This document shows, one piece after another, positions 42,038 through 51,400 of a stretch of DNA of 64,000 nucleotides. Position 1 is the first letter of the stretch. The number at the start of each line of letters is the position of its first letter. Made by a program: the position numbers and the translations under genes. The DNA comes from AP-15 sp963790875 (GTDB lineage: Bacteria > Pseudomonadota > Alphaproteobacteria > ATCC43930 > CGMCC-115725). Under the pieces are notes generated by a model that worked only from the letters and a program-made list of their open reading frames with translations, had not been told where the DNA came from and did no database searches. Where the stretch lies: contig CAWBQT010000008.1 in NCBI GenBank assembly GCA_963790875.1, positions 744,001 through 808,000 of the forward strand. The letters are read 5' to 3'.

Positions 42038-42310
42038 ATGGCGCGGTCGGCGGGAAACAAGGAGAAGGACATCGAGAGCCTCAAGCACCGCGAGGCCCGG
42101 CGGAAGAATATCCCGACGACCGAGCTCGAAAGCCTGGTGTCGGAGGACGAGCAGGCCCCCAAGCCGATCCGCTGGAAGCGCAACACCGATCTCGACCCGC
42201 AGCTCGTCTGGCGCGGCAAGGACGAGCAGGACACCGAAGACCTGATGGTCGAACTCGGTGCCGATCTACATCCAGGAAAAGATCCAGCCGGAAGCAATCA
42301 TCCGCAATCT
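42038..42310 (+). pseudogene. 5' remnant of a type III-like DNA methyltransferase (mod)
   Basis: From ATG 42038 the product reads KEKDIESLKHREARRKNIPT, PIRWKRNTDLDPQLVWRGKD and, after a one-base slip near 42255, VPIYIQEKIQPEAIIRNLL. This is the characteristic N-terminus of the Mod subunit found with type III-like Res proteins. No methyltransferase catalytic motif (DPPY, FXGXG) follows, because the sequence passes directly into helicase-like protein. It is a deletion fusion. Confidence 0.72.
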
Positions 42311-43784
42311 GTTACCCGTTCTCCCATCCAGATGCGCAGCGCCGTTTCTGGATTGCTGCCGACGAAGCGGCGCTCACGGAGGCGCTGGAGCGGCCATGGG
42401 AGGAGCGGCTGGTCTTCCTACATCCCGCCCAACGCGGCGCGGTGGAGCGTAATTTCAACGGGCCGGCACGGGTCTCGGGCTCTGCCGGGACCGGCAAGAG
42501 CGTGGTGGCAATGCACCGCGCCGCCCATCTGGCCCGCCTGTCGGCGGGCGGACGGCTGCTGTTGACGACTTTCTCGAAGACGCTCGCCTCGCGTCTCTCG
42601 GACGGCATGGACAAGCTGCTCGGCGCGACTTCCGAACCGCGGCGGCGGGTGGAGGTGCTGCACCTCCACGCGTATGCGATCTCGCGACTCGAACGACACG
42701 ATTGCTATCTCCGATCGCTGAAGCCGAAGAGATCGAGCGGCGCCTATACGCCGCTCGCGGCGAGCTTGATCCGAGGTTCACGGATGCCTTTCTCTTTGCC
42801 GAGTGGGAAGCAGTCGTCGATTACTGGGGTATCAAGAGCTGGGAAGGCTATCGCGACGCCGTTCGGGTCGGGCGCAGCTCTCCGCTCTCGCCGCGGCAGC
42901 GGCGGCAACTTTGGGATGTGTTTGCTCGCGTGCAGGCGGATCTCCACGGCAGCGGGCGCGCGACATGGGGCGAGATCTGCGACCGGCTTCGCCACATCAT
43001 CGACGACGGAGGCGCGCGACCTTTCCGTCACGTCATTGTCGACGAAGCCCAAGACCTCGGCCCACGCGAGCTTCGCCTCGTCGCTTCCCTCGCCGCGCCG
43101 GGTCCGCGCGCGCCGTTCTTTGCCGGCGATATCGGCCAGCGGAGCTATCGCTGGCCATTCGCTTGGATTACTGCCGGTGTGGATGTTCGCGGCCGTGCCC
43201 AGCGATTGCGGGTTAATTACCGCACCAGCGCCGAGATTCGGCAATTTTCGGATGCGCTACTGCCGCCGACACTCCCCGAAGTCGATGGCGAGCAGGAAAC
43301 CCGCCAGACAATATCGGTTCTGCGGGGTCCCGTGCCCGAAATCGTTGGAGGAGAATCCGCCGGGGACGAGATAACCGCGCTCGCGCGCTGGCTACGCGAC
43401 TTGCACGCGCGCGATATCGAGCCGGGGCAGATCGCAATCTTCGGACGGACCCGGCAGGTCGTCCGCGAGCGCGCGGAACCAGCCCTCGCCCAAGCCGGTC
43501 TCACCGGCCGATGGCTGGCGCCCGACAGCGACCTCGCTACGGATGCCGTCGCGATCGGAACGATGCACGCCGCCAAGGGTCTAGAATTTCGCGCGGTAGC
43601 CCTGATTGGTTGCGATGCTCAACATTTGCCTTTACGCGACGCGCTCGCCCACACCGCTAGCGATGGCGCACGGCTCGTTGCCGAGCGCGAGCGCCACCTC
43701 CTCTACGTTGGGTGCACGCTCGCCCGCGAACGCTTGCTGATCACCTATTCCGGGGAAATCAGCCCATACCTCGTTATCCGATAA
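42311..43784 (+). pseudogene. UvrD/Rep-like superfamily I helicase, 5'-truncated and frameshifted
   Basis: It starts in mid-gene with SHPDAQRRFWIAADEAALTE and VFLHPAQRGAVERNFNGPAR. Walker A is SGSAGTGKSVVAMHRAAHLA; after one frame slip near 42690 come Walker B HVIVDEAQDLGPRELRLVAS, motif III FFAGDIGQRSYRW, motif V AIGTMHAAKGLEFRAVALIG and motif VI LLYVGCTLARERLLITY, ending at 43784. All helicase motifs survive, but the N-terminal domain is replaced by the Mod fragment and the frame is interrupted. Such helicases accompany defence or repair loci. Activity is doubtful as assembled. Confidence 0.78.
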
Positions 43785-43829
43785 AGGCCGCGGCTTTTCC
43801 GATCTCCCGAAAGATCATGCCGGCGGACG

Positions 43830-43849
43830 CCCTACAGAAAGCTGTAGGG
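43830..43849. repeat. perfect inverted repeat at the island/priA junction
   Basis: CCCTACAG-AAAG-CTGTAGGG: the right arm is priA 3' coding sequence and the left arm belongs to the island. The left priA duplicate lacks the outer arm, so the palindrome was made at this boundary. It could be a recombination or element-end signal, or chance. Confidence 0.6.
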
Positions 43850-46090
43850 GTCGATGTCGACCTGGAGGCGCGCCGAGCCGGCGAGCCGGACGCGCGCCAG
43901 CCACTCGCGAATGACCGCCTGCAGGTTGACGGCGCGGGTGGTTTTGACGAGAAAACGCCGGCGGTGGCGGCCGCGCAGGATGGCGAGCGGCGCCGGCGCC
44001 GGCCCCAAAACCGCGACATCGGGAAGATGCGGTGCCGCGCGCGCGAGCGCGCGGCACGCAAAGTCAGCGGCCTCGGCGTCGGCGGCACTCAAGATCAGCG
44101 CCGCCAGTCGGCCGAAAGGCGGCAGCCCGGCCGCGCGCCGCGCCGCCGCCTCGGCTTCGAGAAAGCGGTCGCGGTCGCCGATGGCGAGCGCCTGCATCAC
44201 CGGCTGCTCGGGCATGTGCGTCTGGATCAGCACCCGGCCCTTGCGCTCGGCGCGCCCGGCCCGGCCGCCGACCTGGTGCAGCAGTTGATAGGTCCGCTCC
44301 GCGGCGCGCAGATCGCCGCCCGCAAGCCCAAGATCGGCATCGACGGCGCCGACCAGGGTCAGCATCGGAAAATGGTGCCCCTTGGCGACGATCTGTGTCC
44401 CGATCAACAGATCGTAGCGCCGTTCGGTCATCGCCTCCGCGAGTTCGGCGGCGGCGCGCGGGCCCTGCAAGAGATCGCTCACCATCAAGGCCGTCCGGAC
44501 CGCCGGGAACCGTTCAGCCACCTCCTCGACCAAGCGTTCGACGCCCGGGCCGCACGGCACCAGCGTGCCGGCGACAAGGCATTCCGGGCAGAGCGGCGGT
44601 ACCTTTTCGGCATGGCCGCAATGGTGGCACAGGAGCTGCCCGGTATAGCGGTGCTCGACGAGCCACGCGGTGCAGCTCGGGCATTGCAGGCGGTGGCCGC
44701 AGGCGCGGCACAGGGTCAGCGGCGCATAGCCGCGCCGGTTCAGAAACAACAGCGCCTGCTCCTCGGCGGCGAAGGTCTCGGCGAGGGCGGCGACGAGCGG
44801 CGGCGCCAGGAAGCGACCGCGCTCGGGCGGTACCTGGCGCAGATCGACGATCTCGACTTCCGGCAGGACCGCCGCCGCGAGCCGGCGCGGCAGGGCGACC
44901 CGCTCGTAGCGGTCGCGGGCGACGTTGACGACGGTTTCGAGCGACGGCGTCGCCGAGGCGAGCACGATCGGAATGCCGGCGAGCGACGCCCGCAGCACCG
45001 CCATGTCCCGCGCCTGATAGACGACGCCGTCCTCCTGCTTGAAGGACGGGTCGTGCTCCTCGTCGACGACGATCAGCCCGAGATCGGCGAACGGCAGGAA
45101 CAATGCCGAACGGGCGCCGACGACGACCGGCGCCCGGCCGGCGGCGACGGCCCGCCAGGTGTCGCGGCGCTCGCTTTGCCCGACATCCGAATGCCACTCT
45201 CTCGGCGGGACGCCAAAGCGTTCGCGAAAGCGGAGGAGCCATTGCGTGCCGAGCGCGATCTCGGGCAGCAGCACCAGCACCTGACGGCCGCGCTCGATGA
45301 CGGCGGCGATCGCCGCGAAATAGGTCTCGGTCTTGCCCGAACCGGTGACGCCGTCGAGCAGGGTCGCGCCGAACCGCCCCACCTCTATCAGGGCGACGAG
45401 ACGCCGCGCCGCCGCCTGTTGATCGGCCGACAGCGTCGGACCCGAGGCCCGCCATTGCGGCGCCGCCGCGTGGCTGGGGGGATCGGCCGCCGCCACGAAC
45501 TCCTCGACGAGGCCGCGCGCCATCAGGCCGCGAACGACCCCGGCACCACAGCCGGCGCGGCGCGCCGCTTCGGCCATCGGCAGCGGTGCCTCACGCAGCG
45601 CCGCCAGCACAGCCCGCCGGGCGGCAGTCAGCTTTTGTTCGGCATCAGCGGCGGCGAGCGCGGCGAGGCCGTCCGCGGCCAGGCGGCACAGCCGCCGCGG
45701 CTGCGGCGGCTGCAGCGCCTCGGCGACGCTCATCGCCATGCGCAGCACCATGCCCGGCGGCGTCATCGTGTATTGGGCGACGCGCTCGATAAAGCGGCGC
45801 AGCTCCGGGCGCAACGCCGGCGCCGGCAGGAGTTCGAGAATGGACCGCAGCCGTTCGGTCGGCAGCGATTCTTCGCCTTCCCCCCACACGACGCCGACCA
45901 GATGGCGGGGTCCGAGGGGCACCCGCACGAAGCTGCCCGGCTCGGGCTCGGTTCCCGGCGGCGCCAGATAGTCGAGCGCCGCCGGCAGCGGCAGCGGCAG
46001 CAGAACGCGCAGCGGCCGGCCGGCGGCCGGCTTGGGCTCCGTTCTTTCCGCTGCCGTGCGAGCGCGGGAACTGGCGTCAAGTTCGGGCAT
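43832..46090 (-). CDS. priA: primosomal protein N' (replication restart helicase PriA)
   Basis: 3'-5' helicase that reloads the replisome at stalled forks. The 752-residue product has the N-terminal 3'BD (RVLLPLPLPAALDYLAPPG), Walker A LLDGVTGSGKTETYFAAI, the DEEHDPSFKQ Walker B, and VLASATPSLE. Paired zinc-binding cysteines follow (LCRACGHRLQCPSC, LLCHHCGHAEKVPPLCPEC), then GTQIVAKGHHFPMLTLVG and GGRAGRAERKG. The last ~670 bases are duplicated at 39921-40592, downstream across the island. It is otherwise full length and in frame. Confidence 0.96.
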   Translation of the reverse strand: MPELDASSRARTAAERTEPKPAAGRPLRVLLPLPLPAALDYLAPPGTEPEPGSFVRVPLGPRHLVGVVWGEGEESLPTERLRSILELLPAPALRPELRRFIERVAQYTMTPPGMVLRMAMSVAEALQPPQPRRLCRLAADGLAALAAADAEQKLTAARRAVLAALREAPLPMAEAARRAGCGAGVVRGLMARGLVEEFVAAADPPSHAAAPQWRASGPTLSADQQAAARRLVALIEVGRFGATLLDGVTGSGKTETYFAAIAAVIERGRQVLVLLPEIALGTQWLLRFRERFGVPPREWHSDVGQSERRDTWRAVAAGRAPVVVGARSALFLPFADLGLIVVDEEHDPSFKQEDGVVYQARDMAVLRASLAGIPIVLASATPSLETVVNVARDRYERVALPRRLAAAVLPEVEIVDLRQVPPERGRFLAPPLVAALAETFAAEEQALLFLNRRGYAPLTLCRACGHRLQCPSCTAWLVEHRYTGQLLCHHCGHAEKVPPLCPECLVAGTLVPCGPGVERLVEEVAERFPAVRTALMVSDLLQGPRAAAELAEAMTERRYDLLIGTQIVAKGHHFPMLTLVGAVDADLGLAGGDLRAAERTYQLLHQVGGRAGRAERKGRVLIQTHMPEQPVMQALAIGDRDRFLEAEAAARRAAGLPPFGRLAALILSAADAEAADFACRALARAAPHLPDVAVLGPAPAPLAILRGRHRRRFLVKTTRAVNLQAVIREWLARVRLAGSARLQVDIDPYSFL
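43838..44509. repeat. 672-bp direct repeat, right copy (inside intact priA)
   Basis: This is the parent or partner of the left copy at 39921-40592. The repeat begins at the final codons of priA and ends inside the helicase domain. It makes the 3.2-kb island deletable by homologous recombination. Confidence 0.95.
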
Positions 46091-46256
46091 CGGCTAAACT
46101 CGCTCCGCCAACGACGCGCGGCAAGCCGGCTCCGGCGGCGTTCGGCAGCGTTTTGAGGTGGGGGTTCAGGCAGGCTTCCCGTGCATCCGTCCGACGCCGC
46201 TGCCATGCTTCTCCGCCTGTCGGACCCGGGCAGAACCGATTGGAGTTGCGCCTAGA

Positions 46257-47003
46257 GTGGCCGATCGTCCGCAAGACCAGCCAAAGCCGGTACGCAGCGG
46301 CTCGCCGCCCGCGCCACGGCCTACCGAAGTCGGGGCGCGTGAGGTCATGCTTTACCTCCGCGATCACCCGGCTTTTCTCGACCGCCATCCGGATGCGTTG
46401 CGGCTATTGCGGACGCCTAACCGGCAAGTCGGGGACGCGGTCCTCGATTTCCAGCATTTCATGCTCGAACGGCTGCGGCGCGACGCGGTGCGGCTGCATG
46501 ACGAGCAGGCGAGCCTGATTGCGACGAGCCGCGGCAATCTCGCGAGCCAGGGGCGAGTGCACAAGGCGGCTCTGGCGATGCTACGGGCCGGCAGCTTCGA
46601 GCAGTTGCTGCAGATCGTCACGACCGATCTCGCGGTCCTGATCGACGTCGATGTCGTGACGCTCGCGGTCGAGAGCGCGGCGACGCCGACGATGCGCCTG
46701 CCGATGCCGGGCATACACCTGTTGCGCTCGGGCATGGTCGACGCGTTGCTCGGCAGCGAGCGCGACGCGCGGCTCGTCACCGGCGTCCCCGGCGACCCTG
46801 CAGTGTTCGGCGCGGCCTCTGGGCTCGTCCGCTCGCAGGCCTTGCTGCGTCTGTCGTTCGGCCGGACCTCGCCGATCGGATTGATGTGCCTCGGAACACG
46901 CAATCCGGAAACCTTCCGTCCCGGCCTCGGCACCGAATTGCTGACTTTCCTCGCCCGCATTCTCGAAATCGCCATCGCCCAGTGGCTGCAGCGGGGCCGC
47001 TGA
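46257..47003 (+). CDS. DUF484 family protein (GAF-like)
   Basis: About 248 residues from GTG 46257, chosen because the product then starts near the usual family N-terminus. The motif REVMLYLRDHPAFLDRHPDA is the DUF484 hallmark (DHPdFL...hP). A GAF-like domain follows, with VHKAALAMLRAGSFEQLLQI and SFGRTSPIGLMCLGTRNPET. DUF484 genes sit next to xerC across many proteobacteria, as here (stop to next start only five bases), but the biochemical role is not established. Confidence 0.88.
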   Translation: MADRPQDQPKPVRSGSPPAPRPTEVGAREVMLYLRDHPAFLDRHPDALRLLRTPNRQVGDAVLDFQHFMLERLRRDAVRLHDEQASLIATSRGNLASQGRVHKAALAMLRAGSFEQLLQIVTTDLAVLIDVDVVTLAVESAATPTMRLPMPGIHLLRSGMVDALLGSERDARLVTGVPGDPAVFGAASGLVRSQALLRLSFGRTSPIGLMCLGTRNPETFRPGLGTELLTFLARILEIAIAQWLQRGR

Positions 47004-47008
47004 TTGCG

Positions 47009-48016
47009 GTGGAAGGAGCGTTTCCGGCGGCGCCGCCACCGGTGCCGCTGACGCGTTTTTCCGCCGCCGACGATCTGCGGGCGGCGGTCGGGCTGTGGAT
47101 CGCCTGGCTGACCGGCGAACGCCGCGCGTCGCCGCACACCGTCGCCGCCTATGGCCGCGACGTCGCGTTCTTTCTCGATTTTCTGACCGAGCATCTGGGC
47201 GGGCTGCCGGACTTGGCGGCGATCGATCGCCTGCGGCCCGCCGATTTTCGCGCCTATCTCGCCCGCCGCGCCGGCGACTCTCTCGAGCGCAGCTCGCTGG
47301 CCCGCCTCTTATCGGTGCTGCGCGGCTTCGTCCGCTTTCTGCGGCGGCGCGGCCTCGCTTCGACGACGGCACTCGCCGCATTGCGCGGGCCGCGTCTGCC
47401 GGTCGGCGTGCCGAAGCCGCTCGGCGTCGACGACGCCGTCGCCACCCTCGCGGCGGCCGACGACGCGGGACCCGGCAATCGGCCCGGCAACTGGCAGGGC
47501 AAGCGCGACGCGGCGGTCCTGACCCTGCTCTACGGCTGCGGTTTGCGTCTCTCCGAGGCGCTCGGGCTCAGCCGCGGCGAGGCGCCGCACGGCGACCTGT
47601 TGACGATTACCGGCAAGGGCCGGAAGGAGCGCGTGCTGCCGGTCCTGGCGGCGGTGCACGAGGCGATCGGCGCCTATCTCGCGGCTTGCCCGTACCCGCT
47701 CGCCAAGGAGGGGCCGCTCTTCGTCGGGGCGCGCGGCGGGCCGCTCGGCGCGCGCCATGTGCAGCGCCAGATGGCGGTGCTGCGCGGCTTTCTCGGGCTG
47801 CCCGAGACGGCGACGCCGCATGCGCTGCGGCACAGCTTTGCGACGCATCTGTTGGCCGGCGGCGGCGATTTGCGGGCGATCCAGGAATTGCTCGGCCATG
47901 CCAGCCTGTCGACGACGCAGCGCTACACCCATGTCGCGGTCGAGGGCCTGCTCGCCGCCTACGAGGCGGCGCATCCGCGCGCCCGGCTCGCGCCGGCGGA
48001 GGAGCCAAGCCGATGA
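47009..48016 (+). CDS. xerC: tyrosine recombinase XerC
   Basis: Resolves chromosome dimers at dif together with XerD. The 335-residue product from GTG 47009 has the N-terminal SAM-like core-binding domain (TVAAYGRDVAFFLDFLTEHL) and the catalytic domain with YGCGLRLSEAL (first Arg), GKGRKERVLP (Lys), HALRHSFATHLL (His, Arg), ELLGHASLSTTQRYTHV (His and nucleophilic Tyr). It sits directly after the DUF484 gene, the standard neighbour, which supports XerC over XerD. Confidence 0.93.
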   Translation: MEGAFPAAPPPVPLTRFSAADDLRAAVGLWIAWLTGERRASPHTVAAYGRDVAFFLDFLTEHLGGLPDLAAIDRLRPADFRAYLARRAGDSLERSSLARLLSVLRGFVRFLRRRGLASTTALAALRGPRLPVGVPKPLGVDDAVATLAAADDAGPGNRPGNWQGKRDAAVLTLLYGCGLRLSEALGLSRGEAPHGDLLTITGKGRKERVLPVLAAVHEAIGAYLAACPYPLAKEGPLFVGARGGPLGARHVQRQMAVLRGFLGLPETATPHALRHSFATHLLAGGGDLRAIQELLGHASLSTTQRYTHVAVEGLLAAYEAAHPRARLAPAEEPSR

Positions 48017-48741
48017 CCGACAACAGCCAGCGCCGATCGTGATTTGTCAATGCGGCCCGGCCGGCCGGCCGCCGTCTTGCGAGCCGTGGGCCGCAAGGCC
48101 GAGGCGCCGCTCCGCCTTCCGGCCTACCCCCGTTCTTGACCCAATCGAGGCGCGCTTCACCAACGGGTCGGGGGATTGTCCTGCGCCCCGCAGGCGGCTA
48201 CGGCGTCAACCGGAATTAATCGCCGGCGGAGGCTCCCGGCCGGTCCGCGACGCGGGGCTTGCCAATCCGGTCGCAATATAGTACAATTTGCTACAATCGC
48301 AAGGGGCGGGCGTCGGCGGTGGCCGTGGCTGCGGACGGAGATTGCGCGTTCACTGGCCAGTCGCGATGGTCCATCAGCGGTCCCTCAGCCGGTCCTCGAG
48401 ATCCCTCAGCCGGTGTCCAGAAATCCCTCAGAGATCCCTCAGGAAATCCCTCAGAGATCCCTCAGCAGCACGGCTCGGCGACGCCGCGATCTGGAAAACT
48501 ATTATTGCGTATCAATAAGTTGGGACATCGAATGGAGTGCCGCGGCCGCAAAAATGGGCGCGAAATTCCCTCAGAAAAGCGATTTTGGGTGGCCGGCCCG
48601 GCGGCCAGCGGGATCACCCGGCCCGGCGCGTGAGCGCGCGAGCCACCGGCTGACCGTCTACCGGCGGAGAGCAGCAGACGCTGACCCGACGGCCCGCCAG
48701 GGGGCGGCCTCCCGCCCGCTTCGCTGTCGGTATAAAAGAGC
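48017..48741. other. gene-free stretch between xerC and the integrated element
   Basis: About 725 bases. It contains a phased array of TCCCTCAG octamers (listed separately) and an AT-richer patch around 48275-48300 (GTACAATTTGCTACAATC). Open frames through the array give proline/serine-rich repeats and are not convincing genes. Confidence 0.5.
48381..48465. repeat. helically phased TCCCTCAG repeats
   Basis: TCCCTCAG occurs at 48381, 48402, 48424, 48435, 48447 and 48458, with one more at 48567. The spacings of 21, 22, 11, 12 and 11 bases place the copies on one face of the helix, as protein-binding arrays often do. Confidence 0.7.
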
Positions 48742-48786
48742 TGGTGCCCCGAGTCGGATTTGAACCAACGACCTACCGCTTACGAA
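48742..48786. repeat. attL: duplicated 3' end of tRNA-Thr
   Basis: Forty-five bases identical to 63508-63552, the 3' part (CCA, T arm, variable loop and part of the anticodon stem) of tRNA-Thr. The 5' half of a tRNA is missing here, so this is the far copy made by integration. Confidence 0.93.
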
Positions 48787-48921
48787 AAGGCGCGGAAGGG
48801 GTTTCTAGGCGTTTCCCGCCGCTACATCGAAACCGCTGAAAGCCCAAGAAAAATCTAGCATTTCTGTCTCATGTAACGTATAGAAACGCGCGGAAACGGG
48901 GTGCCCATAACCACCCTTCGG

Positions 48922-48973
48922 TGCTAGCCCGTTGCTAGCCAGGGACGGAATTGGGTGCTCCGGGCTGCTAGCC
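48922..48973. promoter_or_regulatory. three TGCTAGCC sites, probable integrase arm sites (left)
   Basis: TGCTAGCC at 48922-48929, 48933-48940 and 48966-48973, just inside attL and immediately before the integrase start. Two more lie just inside the right end (63418, 63430). CTAG-containing octamers clustered at both ends are best explained as integrase or excisionase binding sites. Confidence 0.55.
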
Positions 48974-48988
48974 AAGCGAGGAAGCCCC

Positions 48989-50358
48989 ATGCCGAGCCGG
49001 ATCGCATTCACCCAGGCCGCGGTCGAGAGGTTAAAGCCTCCGGCCGCCGGGCGCGCCGTCCATTGGGACACGCTTTTGCCCGGCTTCGGGCTGCGCGTCG
49101 CGGCGCCGCGCAAGGGCAGCCGGGAGGCCCGCAAGACCTGGATCGCGATGTACCGGGTCGACGGCAAGCCGGTCTGGGAGACGATCGGCACCTTGGCCGC
49201 GATCCCGAAGGTGGAGGACGCGCGGCAGCGGGCGCGGGTGAGCTTCGCCAAGGCCAAGGGCGGCGCAAACCCGGTCGAGGAGCGCCGCGCCGAGAAGGTC
49301 CGGCGTGAAGCCGAGGCGGCGGCGACCGAGACGGCGAAGGTCCAGGCCGAGGAGGGCCGGTTCGAGGTCGCGGCCCGCCGCTTCCTCGCCGAGCGCGGCC
49401 AGGCCGGGGGCTGGTCGCCGAAATATGCCAATGAGGTCCGCCGCATCATCGAACACGACGTCCTCCCGAAATGGCGCGACAAGCAGATCTCCGAGATCAC
49501 CGACCGCGACGTCAAGGCGTTGCTGTGGGAGAAGGCCGGCGGGCGCGAGCGCCGGCGCAAGGGCGCCACGGGCGGCGCCGCCATGCAGGCAAACCGGACT
49601 CTGACCCGGCTGCGGACGCTCTTTGCATGGGCGAAGGCGGAGAAGCTCGTCGCCGACGACCCGACCCTCGGCATCGCGCCGCTGACCAAGGAGAAGGCGC
49701 GCGACCGGGTGCTGTGCGGCGACGAGGCGGGCCACAAAGACGACGACGAGATCGTCTGGCTCTGGCGCGGCGCCGACGCCGCCGGCTGGCCCTTCGGACC
49801 GATCTTCAAGCTGCTGTTGCTGACGGCGCAGCGCGAGGGCGAGGTCGCCGGCATGCGCTGGTCCGAACTCGACCTCAAGGCCGGGATGTGGACGCTGCCG
49901 AAGGAGCGGACGAAGAGTGAGCGCGCACACGTCGTCCATCTCTCCGCGCTTGCCTGCGAGATCCTCGAATTGGTGCCGAGGATCGGCGGCGACCTCATCT
50001 TCCCGTCCGCGCGGGGACCGTGATCAGCAGCTTCTCGAAGCCGAAGGAGCGGCTCGACGCGGCGATGACGAAGCAGAAGCGCGAGGCCACCGGTGACCCG
50101 AATGCAGAAATCGACGCCTGGATTCTGCACGACATCCGACGGACTGCGGCGACCCTGATGGTCCGCCTCGAGGTCGCGTCGGACGTCGCCGATAGGACCT
50201 TGAACGACGTCGCCGGCAACCGTAAGGGCATGATCAAGGACGTTTACAACCGGCACGAATTTCTCAAGGAGCGCAAGGCCGCGCTCGAAGCGCTGGGCGG
50301 CTTCATCGAAAGCCTGGTGCGCCCGGCGGCAACCAACGTCGTGGCGCTGCGCGCATGA
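48989..50358 (+). pseudogene. int: P4-type tyrosine integrase, one-base frameshift
   Basis: From ATG 48989: N-terminal arm-binding domain of the P4/DUF4102 type (FTQAAVERLKPPAAGRAVHW, LPGFGLRVAAPRKG), core-binding domain (WRDKQISEITDRDVKALLWE), then the catalytic domain with TAQREGEVAGMRW. The frame stops at about 50023 (ARGP); in the next frame it continues VISSFSKPKERLDAAM, LHDIRRTAATLMVRL (His, Arg) and IKDVYNRHEFLKERKAAL (Tyr) to 50358. A single missing base near 50020 accounts for the break, and the natural protein would be about 456 residues. Its position beside attL identifies it as the element's own integrase. Confidence 0.9.
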
Positions 50359-50750
50359 AGCCCCAGCGCGCGCTTTGGGAGCTGAACAATCGCAATCGCG
50401 AGTTTTGGGGTGGGCCGCCGCTGCCGGTGCCAGAAGATGGCTTCGCCGAGGAGCCGCGGCCGGAGGGATACGAGGAGGTAGAGCGATGGTTCACCGAGGC
50501 GACGACGGGCGGACCGCGACACCGTGGGGCGCCGGCGGCGCCGGCGGCGCCGGAAATTGATCGGATCGCCCGGCTCGTAAATCAGTTTTCTGCCCTGCCT
50601 GTGCCACCGCCGGAAACCAGGATCGAGGCCGGCCATCGCCTGCAGCGCGCCACCGCCGAGCTCAAGACGGCGCTTGGCGACTACTTGGCCGCGGCGGAGG
50701 CCCATAACTGGGCGAAAGCCCGCTACATTGGTCCTGAACAGACCGCTTGA
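50355..50750 (+). CDS. element protein of unknown function
   Basis: A 131-residue frame whose ATG overlaps the integrase stop (ATGA), so it is probably co-translated. It is charged and proline-rich (ALWELNNRNREFWGGPPLPV) with a helical C-terminal half (EAGHRLQRATAELKTALGDY). I recognise no domain. Genes of this size following an integrase are common in integrative elements. Confidence 0.6.
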   Translation: MKPQRALWELNNRNREFWGGPPLPVPEDGFAEEPRPEGYEEVERWFTEATTGGPRHRGAPAAPAAPEIDRIARLVNQFSALPVPPPETRIEAGHRLQRATAELKTALGDYLAAAEAHNWAKARYIGPEQTA

Positions 50751-51010
50751 TTGACCTCTGGAATGCGCTGGCACTGTCCGAGCCATATATCGGGCCGCCG
50801 CCGAAGCAGGGCCCACAACTGCGGGCATGGCATTTCATAGCGGGGAAGCTCGACGAGGTTGTGCGCGATGCGCTCGCGAACGCCGGTCGCAAAAATGCGT
50901 CGACAAAGCCCGATGGCCCGCTGGTAAAAATAATTTGCGAGGCGCTCAAGTCGCTGGGCATCCATCAAAGCCCGGCAACAATCGCCACTCTGTTAAAGAG
51001 ACGAGCCTAA
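50747..51010 (+). CDS. small element protein of unknown function
   Basis: An 87-residue frame starting at TTG 50747, overlapping the previous stop. The C-terminal part (VKIICEALKSLGIHQSPATIATLLKRRA) looks like a small helical DNA-binding or capping domain, but no family is recognised. Overlap with its neighbour supports translation. Confidence 0.55.
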   Translation: MIDLWNALALSEPYIGPPPKQGPQLRAWHFIAGKLDEVVRDALANAGRKNASTKPDGPLVKIICEALKSLGIHQSPATIATLLKRRA

Positions 51011-51109
51011 ATAGGAGGGGGTGCAAAAACTCGGAATTGCCGCCCCATTTTTCGCTGCCCACGACCCGCTATGTAGTGCGTCTCAACGACGTATTACGCG
51101 GGGGTCGAC

Positions 51110-51394
51110 ATGAAATCGTCCGAACACGCCGAGGGTCAGCTAGCCACGTGGGCGGCCCCTGACGTCTCGGTGAGTGGGCGGCGGATCATCCGGCGCGCCG
51201 AGTTGCAGCGGCTCGTGCCGTTTTCGGCGGTCCACATCTGGCGGTTGGAGCATCGCGGCGAATTCCCGTTGCGCGTGCAGCTCGGGCCCAATAGCGTTGG
51301 TTGGTACGCCGATGAGGTTGCGCGGTGGATTGAGTTGCGCATCCGGGCTGGCGGCCGCGCGCCGAAGCGGGGTGCTACCCCCGACGCGGCATGA
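51110..51394 (+). CDS. AlpA-like / MerR-fold DNA-binding regulator
   Basis: A 94-residue protein: RRIIRRAELQRLVPFSAVHI and WRLEHRGEFPLRVQLGPNSV, then VGWYADEVARWIELRIRAGG. This helix-turn-helix pattern (choose sites, insert Arg-rich wing, W...DEVxxWI) is that of AlpA, the small activator/excisionase of P4-like elements and phage satellites. It is intact, and lies about 750 bases downstream of the integrase gene, in keeping with control of excision. Confidence 0.83.
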   Translation: MKSSEHAEGQLATWAAPDVSVSGRRIIRRAELQRLVPFSAVHIWRLEHRGEFPLRVQLGPNSVGWYADEVARWIELRIRAGGRAPKRGATPDAA

Positions 51395-51400
51395 AGAACC

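Noticed and set aside
39921..44509. Site-specific integration into priA by a tyrosine recombinase
   Set aside because: The island encodes no recombinase and the repeat is 672 bp, much longer than an att core; homologous duplication is simpler.
43712..46156. An 814-codon open frame on the plus strand across priA
   Set aside because: It lies antisense to a fully conserved priA; the product is Arg/Ala-rich low-complexity sequence typical of shadow frames in high-GC DNA.
48381..48465. CRISPR array
   Set aside because: Repeats are eight bases with 3-14 base gaps, far too short for CRISPR, and there are no cas genes anywhere in the window.
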